The notes: generated by a model not told the origin, from the letters alone. Positions 16,908-25,354 are shown, numbered from the stretch's first letter. The stretch is 64,000 nt of DNA from Aggregatibacter kilianii (GCF_003130255.1 NZ_NRCN01000002.1:62001-126000), one strand, 5' to 3'. A program made the numbers and translations.

Positions 16908-17080
16908 GGGGTATGGTCCTCGATTGGTATATATCGGTTTACGTGGATTTCTTCGCCGTTGTGAATCCAGCGGTTTTTTGTGGCGTCAAAATATGCGACA
17001 AGTACCTCATCACTGTCAGTTAATACGAGGCAGTCAACTCCGTTTTGCGGCTCGAAAAGTTTAGTTGGATACCACTTCAT
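16904..17080 (-). CDS. 58-aa protein encoded between the split-intein halves (DUF551-like?)
   Basis: Begins MKWYPTKLFEP and ends NRYIPIEDHTP. The ATG overlaps the stop of the polymerase N part (ATGA), and its own stop overlaps the ATG of the polymerase C part (ATGA), so all three are translationally coupled. The spacing W-x-P, VLVLTDSDEVLVAYFD-like strands and a final P-I recalls short phage DUF551 proteins, a weak match. No nuclease motif is seen, unlike the homing endonucleases reported between split-intein halves elsewhere. Confidence 0.65.
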   Translation of the reverse strand: MKWYPTKLFEPQNGVDCLVLTDSDEVLVAYFDATKNRWIHNGEEIHVNRYIPIEDHTP

Positions 17081-18432
17081 TTTTCAGTCCTTTTTTGCGT
17101 AATTGGTACTTGACCGTACATAAGTTTTATTGTGTAGTCTCGTGCCATGGCTCGTGGCAATGGGGAATCCATAATTGGTGTCCCTGAGTTTTTAAGTTCA
17201 GCTAATGTTCGCGTTTCACTTTTTGAAATAAAACAGGGGTGTTTTTTTGTGCCCGTGATTCCGTCATGCTTAATAACTTCTTGATAACCCATAAATTGCA
17301 ATCCTTCATGCTGGACAAAATCCTCGCCGTCCCACACAAGGTCGTCATCTTGGAGTGCACCAAGCGCAATACACTCATGAGATTCACCCCGTTTTACGAT
17401 AATTTTTGTGTCCGACGTTAAGCAGCCGCTGTACCTGCCCGTCGCTGCTCCGTAATACTTCAACGGCACCGGCAATGGCAGTGCACCATTATTACTACAG
17501 TTAAGCAGTGTTTGTGCTCGGGTGGCGGAGATAGTGGACTTTGCCAGCTCGCGAGCGATAAAAATAGGTTCGAGTTCCGGATTATCGTCCTTGAAGCGGA
17601 TGTATGGCACATCTTTTTTACCAAAGGCGTAGGTTGCTGCGCCTTTGAGGTTCGTTTTCATCGGTGGTTTGAGACCGAAGACTTCGGAAAGTAATCTGGC
17701 ATAACGAGGATTACTGCTGAATAGCTTCACGTCTAATGGTAAATCGAATGTGTCCGGCACACCACGTAGACGGACCGCTTCAAGGGCGCGCTCAATTGCG
17801 TTTTCGGTCTCCGTCACATCGTCGTGTATTGCTTCACGTAACAACGGCGCGTCAGTGACAAACATTGGCTCAGCGTACATACGGATAATCATGTGTACTT
17901 GATAGAGTTCTTCTTCCGGGAAACCAAAACTTAGTAAGGTTTTATATACGCGGTAAGTTAAATCTACATCTCGCTTATTGTAGATAGCCATCCGTTCGTG
18001 CTGTTCGGGCGTTAGTGTTTCCACGCCCAGGAACGATTCAAGGGTGCCGTGAATTTTATGCAGGCTCGGGTCATTCGGGAATAGCCGTTTACCCAGTGCA
18101 TCGAGCGACGCGGATTCGCCCGGCCAATATGCGCGGGACATCGACATGGTGTCAGCGTACATGTCAGGGCGCACACCGTAATGCCAGTTTAATGCAGCCG
18201 CGTCGAACGCCGTATTTTGACCGACAAATGTCCACGGTCTCGGTAAATTGCTAATAAAATCAATCGCTTGTGGTATGTTTTCTGTATCATAGTATTGTGT
18301 TTCTTGGTCTTCGACCTTAATCGCGAGACTTTGTAGTTTAAATTTTGGGTGACGAATGTATTCGGTCATCGTCATCTTTTTTAGGCTATACTCACTGTCA
18401 TAATAAGTTTCAATATCGATTGTCACATCCAT
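17077..18432 (-). CDS. DNA polymerase (PolA family), N-terminal precursor with 3'-5' exonuclease and split-intein N part
   Basis: 451 aa. The proofreading exonuclease has motif I DIETYYD, motif II GQNTAFDAAAL and motif III YNKRDVDLTYRVY. The polymerase thumb follows and the extein ends at YYGAATGRYSG (residue 336), the T-G-R-x-S-S motif of family A enzymes. Residues 337-451 are the N part of a split intein. The matching downstream extein, C-D-G-I-N-L-Q-N-L-P, is in the gene at 15006-16907. Confidence 0.92.
   Translation of the reverse strand: MDVTIDIETYYDSEYSLKKMTMTEYIRHPKFKLQSLAIKVEDQETQYYDTENIPQAIDFISNLPRPWTFVGQNTAFDAAALNWHYGVRPDMYADTMSMSRAYWPGESASLDALGKRLFPNDPSLHKIHGTLESFLGVETLTPEQHERMAIYNKRDVDLTYRVYKTLLSFGFPEEELYQVHMIIRMYAEPMFVTDAPLLREAIHDDVTETENAIERALEAVRLRGVPDTFDLPLDVKLFSSNPRYARLLSEVFGLKPPMKTNLKGAATYAFGKKDVPYIRFKDDNPELEPIFIARELAKSTISATRAQTLLNCSNNGALPLPVPLKYYGAATGRYSGCLTSDTKIIVKRGESHECIALGALQDDDLVWDGEDFVQHEGLQFMGYQEVIKHDGITGTKKHPCFISKSETRTLAELKNSGTPIMDSPLPRAMARDYTIKLMYGQVPITQKRTEK
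17080..17424 (-). other. Split intein 1, N-terminal part (115 aa)
   Basis: Starts with Cys (CLTSDTKIIVKRGE, block A), has block B with T-x-x-H (GTKKHPCF), and ends at a TGA stop without blocks F and G. Total split intein size is 143 aa, typical of an endonuclease-free mini-intein. Confidence 0.9.
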
Positions 18433-18655
18433 TTTTTGCTTCTTCCCGTTCGATTAAAAATTCCAGTTGTGCTTCTTCGTGTTCAGCGGCCATTTTTGTG
18501 ATTTCCTCGGCACGAAGTTCGTTTGCCAGTTTACGGGAATCTGCGAGGTATACTTGGTATACCCGCTGTTCGCCGAGTGCACTAAGTGCGGCGTCCATAG
18601 CAGAAAAACGCGCGTCGACACGTTTTTCTAACGCCTCCGGGTCAAATTGGGCCAT
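18410..18655 (-). CDS. Small coiled-coil protein upstream of the polymerase
   Basis: 81 aa, helical and Glu/Ala-rich (EEITKMAAEHEEAQLEFLI). Overlaps the polymerase start by 23 bp, suggesting coupled translation, and shares one base with the upstream gene's stop. Function unknown. Confidence 0.6.
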   Translation of the reverse strand: MAQFDPEALEKRVDARFSAMDAALSALGEQRVYQVYLADSRKLANELRAEEITKMAAEHEEAQLEFLIEREEAKNGCDNRY

Positions 18656-18927
18656 TAATTTACCTCTTGATAAAATCTATATTTACCTGTCGCTTTCGCG
18701 AGAGCGCGGAAATGGTCCATAATGCGGTCTTCGGCTTCTTCCGGTGAAATAACATCTTTTACCAGGATACCGAACGAGTGATTGATGCCGTTAATGGTGG
18801 CATTAAATACGACCATATCCTCTGTCTGTTTTCGCTGTACGCGGAGTAATTCTTTTAGTTTTTCGCGGAGTTCAACTGTTGAATCTGCGACGATTGCGGT
18901 TGTATCGTGGTACGTAACTAAATACAT
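18655..18927 (-). CDS. Hypothetical early protein
   Basis: 90 aa from ATG 18927, chosen because GGAGGG lies at the right distance (it overlaps the end of the upstream gene). Begins MYLVTYHDTTAIVADS; helical middle; no recognised family. Confidence 0.6.
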   Translation of the reverse strand: MYLVTYHDTTAIVADSTVELREKLKELLRVQRKQTEDMVVFNATINGINHSFGILVKDVISPEEAEDRIMDHFRALAKATGKYRFYQEVN

Positions 18928-18928
18928 G

Positions 18929-19843
18929 TTATCCCTCCGGGTTGTAGAACTTAATTGCGTTTCTTGTTCCGTTCTGTATAATTTCTTCCGTGTACACGTC
19001 AAGGCATGCAGGAGGCGGGTCGAGTAAAGTTAAAATGCGCGCCGCTTTGAAACCGTCGATACTAAGCTCAATCTGTTTCGCAGCGAAACCTTGTGGGGTG
19101 GCAAACGGGTGAAAATCCGGTATGTGTGGAGACAGGCACTCGCGGAATTTCACCAGTTCGCCTTTTTTCATTTTCTTGCCTGTTGGCTCAAATCGAATTT
19201 TTAGTAGTCGTGTCTGTTTTAATAGCTCACGGTGGCGGCGTTGGCCGATAAACCACTGCTCGAAGTCAGCAAGTGTGTCGGCTTTAAAATGCACGACTTG
19301 GTGTTCAATTTTGTCCGTCTCATACTTTGTCAACATCGAACCAAGGACGTTGTACACATGAAACGGTGCTAGGACTGCTCTTAGCGGTACATCGCCCATG
19401 TCATAGGGGCTTGCCACCCAGAACATAGTGAGCTTGTGGTTCGGGTTGGCTTTCTCGAATCGTTCAACCAGAGACTCTGCGATATAATCGTTAAGTTCAG
19501 AGAGTGTGACCTCGGTTTGTGTAAAGATGTTTTCTTCTTTGTCGAGGTACACCTCCCCGTCGGGGTTGCGGCAGATAACACCGCTGTGGATATTCCACTT
19601 CCAGCGTTCAGTCTTTAACGCCACCTCTTGCAGCTTAGTAATTGCTGTTGTTTGTTGACTCTTGCGGTCATAGACCACGGTTCGTGGTCGTAGACCTGTT
19701 CGACCGCCCTCTAGCTCTTGACGGTCGACACAGTTAGAGATAACGAGGTTTTTAAGGTCGTAGGCCGCTTGTACCCGCATGCGTTTGTTGCGGTCGGAGC
19801 GGACGACTTTACCGTTTTTACGGCGGTTTTTACTCGTTGCCAT
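18929..19843 (-). CDS. Hypothetical early protein, 304 aa
   Basis: Starts at ATG 19843 (MATSKNRRKNGKVV), preceded by GGGG; a longer frame would run into the upstream gene. Basic N-terminus, then a globular part with a hydrophobic segment MFWVASPYDMGDVPLRAVLA. A basic patch GKKMKKGELVKF is near residue 230. I see no catalytic motif. It is the largest unassigned gene just upstream of the polymerase, so a replication role is possible but unproven. Confidence 0.55.
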   Translation of the reverse strand: MATSKNRRKNGKVVRSDRNKRMRVQAAYDLKNLVISNCVDRQELEGGRTGLRPRTVVYDRKSQQTTAITKLQEVALKTERWKWNIHSGVICRNPDGEVYLDKEENIFTQTEVTLSELNDYIAESLVERFEKANPNHKLTMFWVASPYDMGDVPLRAVLAPFHVYNVLGSMLTKYETDKIEHQVVHFKADTLADFEQWFIGQRRHRELLKQTRLLKIRFEPTGKKMKKGELVKFRECLSPHIPDFHPFATPQGFAAKQIELSIDGFKAARILTLLDPPPACLDVYTEEIIQNGTRNAIKFYNPEG

Positions 19844-20135
19844 CGGTAACCCCTGCGTTGCATCCAACATGTTGACAGGTTATTTTCCTTACCGGGAGCT
19901 CTCTGACCGCCTTCCATAGACGGTATTTTTGGGTAATTGGTATCGGTAAATCGTTAGGGTAAAACGTGAAGTAACTAAACCCGTTTCCTATCCATAAACT
20001 CATACCTGAATTCTTGTGTTGTACCATATAATTGGTTTGTGACCACTGCTCGGGGTGCTGCTCGAGAGTTTCGATTAGCTCCTTATAAGGTGACACCGGC
20101 TCACGTTGTAAAAGTCGTGCAATGAGTAGAAACAT
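19830..20135 (-). CDS. Hypothetical early protein
   Basis: 101 aa from ATG 20135, which shares a base with the upstream TAA and has GGAGG nine bases before it. Begins MFLLIARLLQREPVSPYKEL; ends with two cysteines in ITCQHVGCNAG. Function unknown. Confidence 0.55.
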   Translation of the reverse strand: MFLLIARLLQREPVSPYKELIETLEQHPEQWSQTNYMVQHKNSGMSLWIGNGFSYFTFYPNDLPIPITQKYRLWKAVRELPVRKITCQHVGCNAGVTDGNE

Positions 20136-20386
20136 TAACCGCAGCCCTCCATGTCTTTTAGCCATAAATACAGCTCACGAACTTTTAGTAACGCTTCTTT
20201 ATAAAGCTCGTCGGCTAACTGCTCTGTGTTGGCTGTTAATTCAAATATGACGTACGATGTCGGTTGTACAACCGTGTTACTTGCTAATGGTGCTACTGTC
20301 GCACGGACACGGAAAAAATCTCTACGCTCTTTAACAACTTCTACCGTTACCGGGCAGCCTATCGGTGCTCTGAATTTGGTTTGCAT
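20135..20386 (-). CDS. Hypothetical early protein
   Basis: 83 aa. Beta-rich first half (CPVTVEVVKERRDFFRVRAT), helical second half. The end of the gene supplies the ribosome site for the next one. Function unknown. Confidence 0.55.
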   Translation of the reverse strand: MQTKFRAPIGCPVTVEVVKERRDFFRVRATVAPLASNTVVQPTSYVIFELTANTEQLADELYKEALLKVRELYLWLKDMEGCG

Positions 20387-20388
20387 AA

Positions 20389-20682
20389 TTAATCCTTAAA
20401 TACTGTGTATGAAACTCCTAGGAAATCATTGAACAGATTAACGACACTCGCCATCAGTTCTGCATCGTGTTTTGTTGAGATAAATGAGAATCGAATTACC
20501 CACTCCGAGCCTTGTCTTGTTTCTATGAGGTAGAGAATCTGTGGGTAACGTTTACGTAGGTCAGCAGTTGCTCGTTGTAGGTACTCTCCGTAGTGTGTGT
20601 TACCTACTTCAACCTCACGATAAGGGATGCCGATACGGACTGTTTTCACTGTACGGAACAGTGAAAAAAGAAACTTAATCAT
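20389..20682 (-). CDS. Hypothetical early protein
   Basis: 97 aa. Begins MIKFLFSLFRTVKTVRIGIP; overlaps the upstream gene by four bases. No motif recognised. Confidence 0.5.
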   Translation of the reverse strand: MIKFLFSLFRTVKTVRIGIPYREVEVGNTHYGEYLQRATADLRKRYPQILYLIETRQGSEWVIRFSFISTKHDAELMASVVNLFNDFLGVSYTVFKD

Positions 20683-21542
20683 AGGTCAGCCTTATAGTAT
20701 TTACTCATAATTTTACGTCCGGTAATCCGACGCGCGGCAAGCGCCGCCATCTGATGATATTCGGCACGAACTCGGGCGTGTTTTTTGTATTCCGGGTCAG
20801 ATTTTTTGACTCTAGCGAAGCGTTCTTCGACCGCTTTCAGGAATTGCGACAACGAGCCTAAGAAACAGCCTCTGGTCGCTAACACACCTTTTTTTGCTTT
20901 GTAAATTGTTAGGCGCCCCTTTTCCATACCGACGTTCTCGATCACAATAAAATCATTCTGGGAGTCAATCTGTGCATCGACAAAGTCGCCCGCCATAATT
21001 TTGATTGTTTCGCTGCCGGAACTTTTTGTAGTGCCAATCACTGAATCACGTAAACAGGTGCTGTTTTGTATACGGGCCATTTTATTAATGGTTGTCGACA
21101 CTACAGACGCAGTGTTTGTAATGAGGCTAGACGCGTATATCGAAGAATCTCTCACTTGTGCGCTGCCAAAGACCGATGTCCCACCATATACCACCGAGTT
21201 AATGACTTTCGCTTCATCAGAGATATGCGTAAAGTCGTATATTCGGGTTGTATCTCCTATTACTTGAGCGTTTTCAACAACGGTAGCACTATCCATTACG
21301 ATGGAGTTACCCCAAACCCAGCAAGAACCTTCGTGAGAGAGGTTTTCATCGGACGCGATATACCCGCCAAGTCGCCCCTCGGTGACATTTTTGTTGTCGG
21401 CGACAAAGTCTTTTACCGCCATAATGCGGTAGACTCTTTGTGTTGGGCAGTTTTCACGAACAATGTCGCGGTAATCGTCATCGAGTATGATGTATTTGAG
21501 CCCATTCTCTTGCGCTAATCTGATTCTATCTCTAAGCTCCAT
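20679..21542 (-). CDS. Beta-helix (hexapeptide-like repeat) protein
   Basis: 287 aa. After an N-terminal domain, residues ~55-160 show about eight imperfect short repeats (LGGYIASDENLSHEGS, WVWGNSIVMDSATV, then AQVIGD, AKVINS, AQVRDSS, ASVVST) as in left-handed or polymer-forming beta helices. A basic helical tail follows (KKSDPEYKKHARVRAEYHQ). Similar proteins of unknown role occur among early genes of other phages. Acyltransferase activity is not indicated because no catalytic His context is seen. Confidence 0.6.
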   Translation of the reverse strand: MELRDRIRLAQENGLKYIILDDDYRDIVRENCPTQRVYRIMAVKDFVADNKNVTEGRLGGYIASDENLSHEGSCWVWGNSIVMDSATVVENAQVIGDTTRIYDFTHISDEAKVINSVVYGGTSVFGSAQVRDSSIYASSLITNTASVVSTTINKMARIQNSTCLRDSVIGTTKSSGSETIKIMAGDFVDAQIDSQNDFIVIENVGMEKGRLTIYKAKKGVLATRGCFLGSLSQFLKAVEERFARVKKSDPEYKKHARVRAEYHQMAALAARRITGRKIMSKYYKADL

Positions 21543-21544
21543 GG

Positions 21545-21793
21545 CTATAGCTCCGGAATTTCGTTACCTACAATGTCGTAAATTACGTCAAAAGCCTCGA
21601 CGCATTTATCATACATACGGCGTGCATCTTTCTCACTTTCATACGTCTGTGAAAATAGGTCTAGGATTTGTACATCATCTTCGGTGTCTTCTCGCACCAT
21701 TGCGTGAACTTCAAAAAAGTCATCTTCTTTTTCTAGTAGCAAGACTACAGTATCCTTGGTGATTTGACGCCACTCAGTGTTCTTCAAAATCAT
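21545..21793 (-). CDS. Hypothetical acidic early protein
   Basis: 82 aa, acidic. Begins MILKNTEWRQITKDT and ends FDVIYDIVGNEIPEL. Coupled by four bases to the gene upstream. Function unknown. Confidence 0.5.
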   Translation of the reverse strand: MILKNTEWRQITKDTVVLLLEKEDDFFEVHAMVREDTEDDVQILDLFSQTYESEKDARRMYDKCVEAFDVIYDIVGNEIPEL

Positions 21794-22038
21794 AGCTTTA
21801 TCTCCCCTCGAGCAAACGCTAAAAACTTTTGTTTACCCGGATAAGTGACACCTAAATACTCACAAAAATTGGATAGGTGTCTTAATGTAGTCACCGTGTA
21901 ATTGCTTGGGTTATTGTTTGCATACGTCCAACCGGAATACTGGTCGTATGTCGCCATGTGGGTTTCATACGACACACATCTGTATTCGCTGCCTTCTATA
22001 ATAACTATGGCGTTATTAGCTAGCTTAACTACTTTCAT
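21790..22038 (-). CDS. Hypothetical early protein
   Basis: 82 aa, Tyr/Asn-rich, begins MKVVKLANNAIVIIEGSEYR. One-base overlap with the upstream gene. Function unknown. Confidence 0.5.
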   Translation of the reverse strand: MKVVKLANNAIVIIEGSEYRCVSYETHMATYDQYSGWTYANNNPSNYTVTTLRHLSNFCEYLGVTYPGKQKFLAFARGEIKL

Positions 22039-22625
22039 TAGATGTTCTCCATGTTCTTTATTGCCATCTCACGGCGTTCGATCTCCTTCTTCCACCCGTA
22101 GCCGTAGTCAATACCGGGTAATGGGTCTACGACGCCGAGTGCGACATAGAACGTGTCAATGAGCGCCGGGATGATTTCGTGGTTAATTTTATGTACCCGT
22201 TCCGGGTCTTTTAACAGACCTGCGTGCGGGTTGTTCGATAAGTGCATACCGCCGCGATTTAATACTTCTGCCATTTCTTTGTGAAAGTAAATAGACTTAG
22301 TCATCTCCAAGAACAGCCACAGACGCCAGTCGCTGTTCAGCGGCATATCAAATTCATCAGGTACGGTCGGTATTGCTAGTGACTTACCGAAAACATGGTT
22401 AAGCGCGTCATACCACATTTTGCCGGTATCATTTAAGACACTATCAAGGTGCGTGTGGAACCAGTCTCTAACGTTATCGGATACCGGCCGTAAATAACCA
22501 AACGACCAGTACCAGTTACACTCCCATTCAGGGCGGATAAGATACATATCACCAAAATCGGGATGATTACCGAGAAATACTCTTTCCGGGTAATCTCGGA
22601 GTAGTTGTGGGGTTGTATCTGCCAT
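22038..22625 (-). CDS. Conserved-looking early protein, 195 aa
   Basis: Soluble protein with many Trp, Tyr and His (ECNWYWSFGYLRP, RVHKINHEIIPALIDTFYVALG). The H-x-x-x-H-E and acidic helices could bind a metal, but no family is recognised. Part of the tightly packed early operon. Confidence 0.5.
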   Translation of the reverse strand: MADTTPQLLRDYPERVFLGNHPDFGDMYLIRPEWECNWYWSFGYLRPVSDNVRDWFHTHLDSVLNDTGKMWYDALNHVFGKSLAIPTVPDEFDMPLNSDWRLWLFLEMTKSIYFHKEMAEVLNRGGMHLSNNPHAGLLKDPERVHKINHEIIPALIDTFYVALGVVDPLPGIDYGYGWKKEIERREMAIKNMENI

Positions 22626-22628
22626 GAG

Positions 22629-22940
22629 TTAGGTCTCTTGTTCTCTACGCTCGCGTTCTTCTGCCGCGAGTCGTTGTAATTCTTCATACACCATTTGTCC
22701 GTTGTCACAGGCATGGAGCGCTGTGTAAGCAGCAAACGGCGTGAGTGGAGTTTCTGTCTCCACGCTTACGATTCGGGATAAGGCGCGGGAGACAAGCGCG
22801 CCACGGTTCATCCACATAAGCGCGGAGTACAGAAATTTGTCATTACGTAAGTAAATGGTTACTAGATTTTTGAGTTTGTCTAGGTCGAGGTTATTAGTCC
22901 CCGGCACTAGGTAAGGGGTTAGGGACTGTTGTGTCTTCAC
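22629..22940 (-). CDS. Hypothetical helical early protein
   Basis: 103 aa from GTG 22940, preceded by AGGAG; this overlaps the DUF3310 gene by 47 bp. A TTG further upstream (22961) is open but lacks a ribosome site. Helical with a strongly charged tail (RLAAEERERREQET). Function unknown. Confidence 0.5.
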   Translation of the reverse strand: MKTQQSLTPYLVPGTNNLDLDKLKNLVTIYLRNDKFLYSALMWMNRGALVSRALSRIVSVETETPLTPFAAYTALHACDNGQMVYEELQRLAAEERERREQET

Positions 22941-23430
22941 TGGCTTGTGTCTCCTGTTCAATAATCAGGTCAATATAGTGGCGAGCTTTCTGTAAATCTT
23001 CTATGTTGCCCTTATTTACCCATCGGCAGATGGATTTAATTACGCTACCCTCCGCATACGGGATTTTGTTTTTGTAGATGAATTCAAACGGTTGAACAGC
23101 AAAACTATGATAGTGGTTACCGCCAATCTGAATGTCGGTCACTGCCACTGGTGTTAGTTTTTCTACTATGTGACCGTTTTTTACTTCTACGTTAGGCCAA
23201 ATGGGGGTTGTTTTATAGAGTTTTGCTGAATACATATTTGACGATTGTCTACCGGTGTATTCGGTTGAAATTCCGAGAGATTTAAGGTCATCAGTTAGGT
23301 TGGATACCATAATGACTTTTTCGTTGTGCTCGAGCTTTGACATATCAAATTCGAGCACAATATAATCGTCGGCGCTACTTGCAGAGTTCATAGTGTAACA
23401 AACCCCGAATAAAATGTTTGTTGTGTGCAT
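22894..23430 (-). CDS. DUF3310-domain protein
   Basis: 178 aa. Residues ~95-165 are the DUF3310 domain: DIQIGGNHYHSFAVQPFEFI, IPYAEGSVIKSICRW, then GNIEDLQKARHYIDLII. DUF3310 occurs widely in phage early regions, sometimes linked to nucleotide metabolism; its activity is not established. The N-terminal 90 residues are a separate beta-rich part. Ribosome site GGAAGG. Confidence 0.8.
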   Translation of the reverse strand: MHTTNILFGVCYTMNSASSADDYIVLEFDMSKLEHNEKVIMVSNLTDDLKSLGISTEYTGRQSSNMYSAKLYKTTPIWPNVEVKNGHIVEKLTPVAVTDIQIGGNHYHSFAVQPFEFIYKNKIPYAEGSVIKSICRWVNKGNIEDLQKARHYIDLIIEQETQASEDTTVPNPLPSAGD

Positions 23431-23449
23431 TATCTATCCTTCCAATCAG

Positions 23450-23989
23450 TTAAAAATGTTGTAGATTCCGCCACGGTTCACGGGTAAGAAACGCCTCGCC
23501 TACATGGAACTCGTCAACGGTGAATTCAATCGATAAGTGTTCAGAATCCACACTAAAATCCGCCTGCACCTGAACTGCTCCGTCGCACACATCAAGGATG
23601 ATTGTCGGTGTAATGGCGGTCGCATTTACATAGCGTTGTAGTGCGCGTTCAACGAGCTGTGGGTCACACCCCATACCCCAGGTACGGTCGTGACGTAGGT
23701 CGATTCGAAGTCCAAGCGTGTCTAACGCTTGTTCACGGAAAATTGTCATCGTGCCGATGCGATTGCCGGCGCTACGGATAATTACGTCGATGATGTCTTC
23801 CGAGTGTGAACGCTCATGACTAATAGTGATTATCACGTTTACACCATCTTCTTGAGTGACATAGTCCGTGTCCTCGGTCACAAACACCCAGTCCGGGTGC
23901 TTGGTAAGCAGTTCCTGTAAAAACTCCTGGAACTGTTCTGACCGACAATATCCGGTCTGGTTGTCAAATGATGAAGTTAACGGGTACAC
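23450..23989 (-). CDS. Hypothetical early protein, 179 aa
   Basis: GTG start with AAGGAGG upstream. Mixed alpha/beta composition (VNVIITISHERSHSEDIIDVII; IILDVCDGAVQVQADFSV). Overlaps the zinc-finger gene before it by 13 bp. Function unknown. Confidence 0.5.
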   Translation of the reverse strand: MYPLTSSFDNQTGYCRSEQFQEFLQELLTKHPDWVFVTEDTDYVTQEDGVNVIITISHERSHSEDIIDVIIRSAGNRIGTMTIFREQALDTLGLRIDLRHDRTWGMGCDPQLVERALQRYVNATAITPTIILDVCDGAVQVQADFSVDSEHLSIEFTVDEFHVGEAFLTREPWRNLQHF

Positions 23990-24243
23990 GTTAATGCCTC
24001 CTTAATGATTCCTTCTCCATATTTACGGACATAACACCGTATAGCAGTGATCGCGTACCGCTTATCACGTTCCGGTGATTTATGAGTTTTGTACCGTTCC
24101 CGCGCACGTTCCCGCTCACAGTCGCGGCACCACGAGTGATACCGGTCAAGGGAATCTAACCACCGAAAGTTGTCGGTGGTTAGCGGTAGTTGTTTACGAC
24201 AGCGGTAACAGGTACGGTTAATGAGAGTAGAGTTATTAATCAC
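23977..24243 (-). CDS. Small zinc-binding protein
   Basis: 88 aa. Two CxxC pairs (TCYRCRKQLP and WCRDCERERARERY) about 28 residues apart, followed by a long basic helix. This is the zinc-ribbon half of some small phage HNH-like proteins, but I do not see the HNH catalytic His-Asn-His, so it is better called a zinc-ribbon DNA-binding candidate. GTG start. Confidence 0.6.
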   Translation of the reverse strand: MINNSTLINRTCYRCRKQLPLTTDNFRWLDSLDRYHSWCRDCERERARERYKTHKSPERDKRYAITAIRCYVRKYGEGIIKEALTCTR

Positions 24244-24249
24244 GATGTC

Positions 24250-24510
24250 TTATAACTCCTTTGTATAAGCTAGTGCTTGCTGATAGATGTACTCGAAGTC
24301 GCGACTTCGAGCAGGGTCAAACGGCAAGCGTGTGAGAAACTTGTGCTCATTAAACGAGTTTCCGCGACGGTTCATTTTCGGGCGCATGTAAATGTTTAAC
24401 CCGTCTCTGAACGGTAACGCTTTGTAGTGAACGGGAGCCTTGTTATAGACCCCCGTATAGATTACAAAGCGTTGGCCGTCTGCCACACGAGTGGATACTT
24501 TAAAAGTGAT
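24250..24510 (-). CDS. Hypothetical early protein, probable non-standard start
   Basis: The first standard start is GTG at 24486, but the perfect AAGGAGGT ribosome site lies upstream, at ~24517-24524, beside in-frame ATT (24513) and ATC (24510) codons. Starting there adds ITFKVSTR before VADGQRFVIYTGVY, a natural beta strand. Product is 78 aa (GTG) to 87 aa (ATT). Function unknown. Confidence 0.45.
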   Translation of the reverse strand: MTFKVSTRVADGQRFVIYTGVYNKAPVHYKALPFRDGLNIYMRPKMNRRGNSFNEHKFLTRLPFDPARSRDFEYIYQQALAYTKEL

Positions 24511-24544
24511 AATATACCTCCTTCGGTTATACCATCAGGTAAAA

Positions 24545-25285
24545 TTAACCTTTTCGCGGACCGCGACGACTTCTCATAGCATTAAGCCAGGCTTGTGCAT
24601 CTTCCTCTGTGCGGAAGCAGTTGCCTTTGGTTATCACCGAAGCGTCGGTAAAACGCGCTACGGAGCCGGTAACACCCGTTAATGTAATTGAATAGTATGT
24701 ATCGTCGTGTTTAGGCCAGAACGGCTTCGGGAGGTTGTTAAGATCAATGTCCCGGTCGACGTTAATACCAAAGTCAGGGAGCGCTTCACGCGATACGTAG
24801 TAAGAATTGCCTACAGTGTCAAATAACCACAAGCCGGCTTTGTGTGTGTTAGCAGCGGCATCAAGTGGTTTGTACTTACATGACAGAATCGATTCCAGGC
24901 GCAGGCATAGTGGCGTTTCGGTATTGTAGCCTACATACTCGACTGTGAACTCTGCATGTTCGGTCTTTACAGTGTCGCCAACTTTTAGGGTGTCTAGACT
25001 GTAATAAGTTGTTGGGACGTCTTCGGTGTCAGCGTCAGCATCAGTAATATTGAAGTTACCCAGAAAATCAACGTTTACCCACCATTCTGTGCCGATGCTG
25101 TCGAAGACACAGTGTTGTTCTGTATCGGCTGTAAGGGGGGTATATTTACTGGATTTAATCAATGTTAGACTAAGACAAATCGGTCTCACGTCGTCGTTAG
25201 AGTCGAGTCCGTCAACAACAAATGTCGCGTGTTCAAGGTCTAGGATGTCGCCTACTTTTAGGTCTTTTAAATTATATTGTGTCAT
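24545..25285 (-). CDS. Early protein with tandem repeated domain
   Basis: 246 aa from ATG 25285 (GGACAAACCATC before it). The protein contains the same domain twice: YNLKDLKVGDILDLEHATF and, about 100 residues later, YYSLDTLKVGDTVKTEHAEF, each followed by LCLxLxxIxxxKYxPL and a W-x-x-tail. A third copy is in the gene at 26905-27459. Family not recognised. The extreme C-terminus is basic (RSRRGPRKG). Confidence 0.6.
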   Translation of the reverse strand: MTQYNLKDLKVGDILDLEHATFVVDGLDSNDDVRPICLSLTLIKSSKYTPLTADTEQHCVFDSIGTEWWVNVDFLGNFNITDADADTEDVPTTYYSLDTLKVGDTVKTEHAEFTVEYVGYNTETPLCLRLESILSCKYKPLDAAANTHKAGLWLFDTVGNSYYVSREALPDFGINVDRDIDLNNLPKPFWPKHDDTYYSITLTGVTGSVARFTDASVITKGNCFRTEEDAQAWLNAMRSRRGPRKG

Positions 25286-25354
25286 GATGGTTTGTCCTAT
25301 GTAAAGCTCAGAGGCCGAGTGTAGAAGACCTCTGAGCACATGTATGGGTGGACG

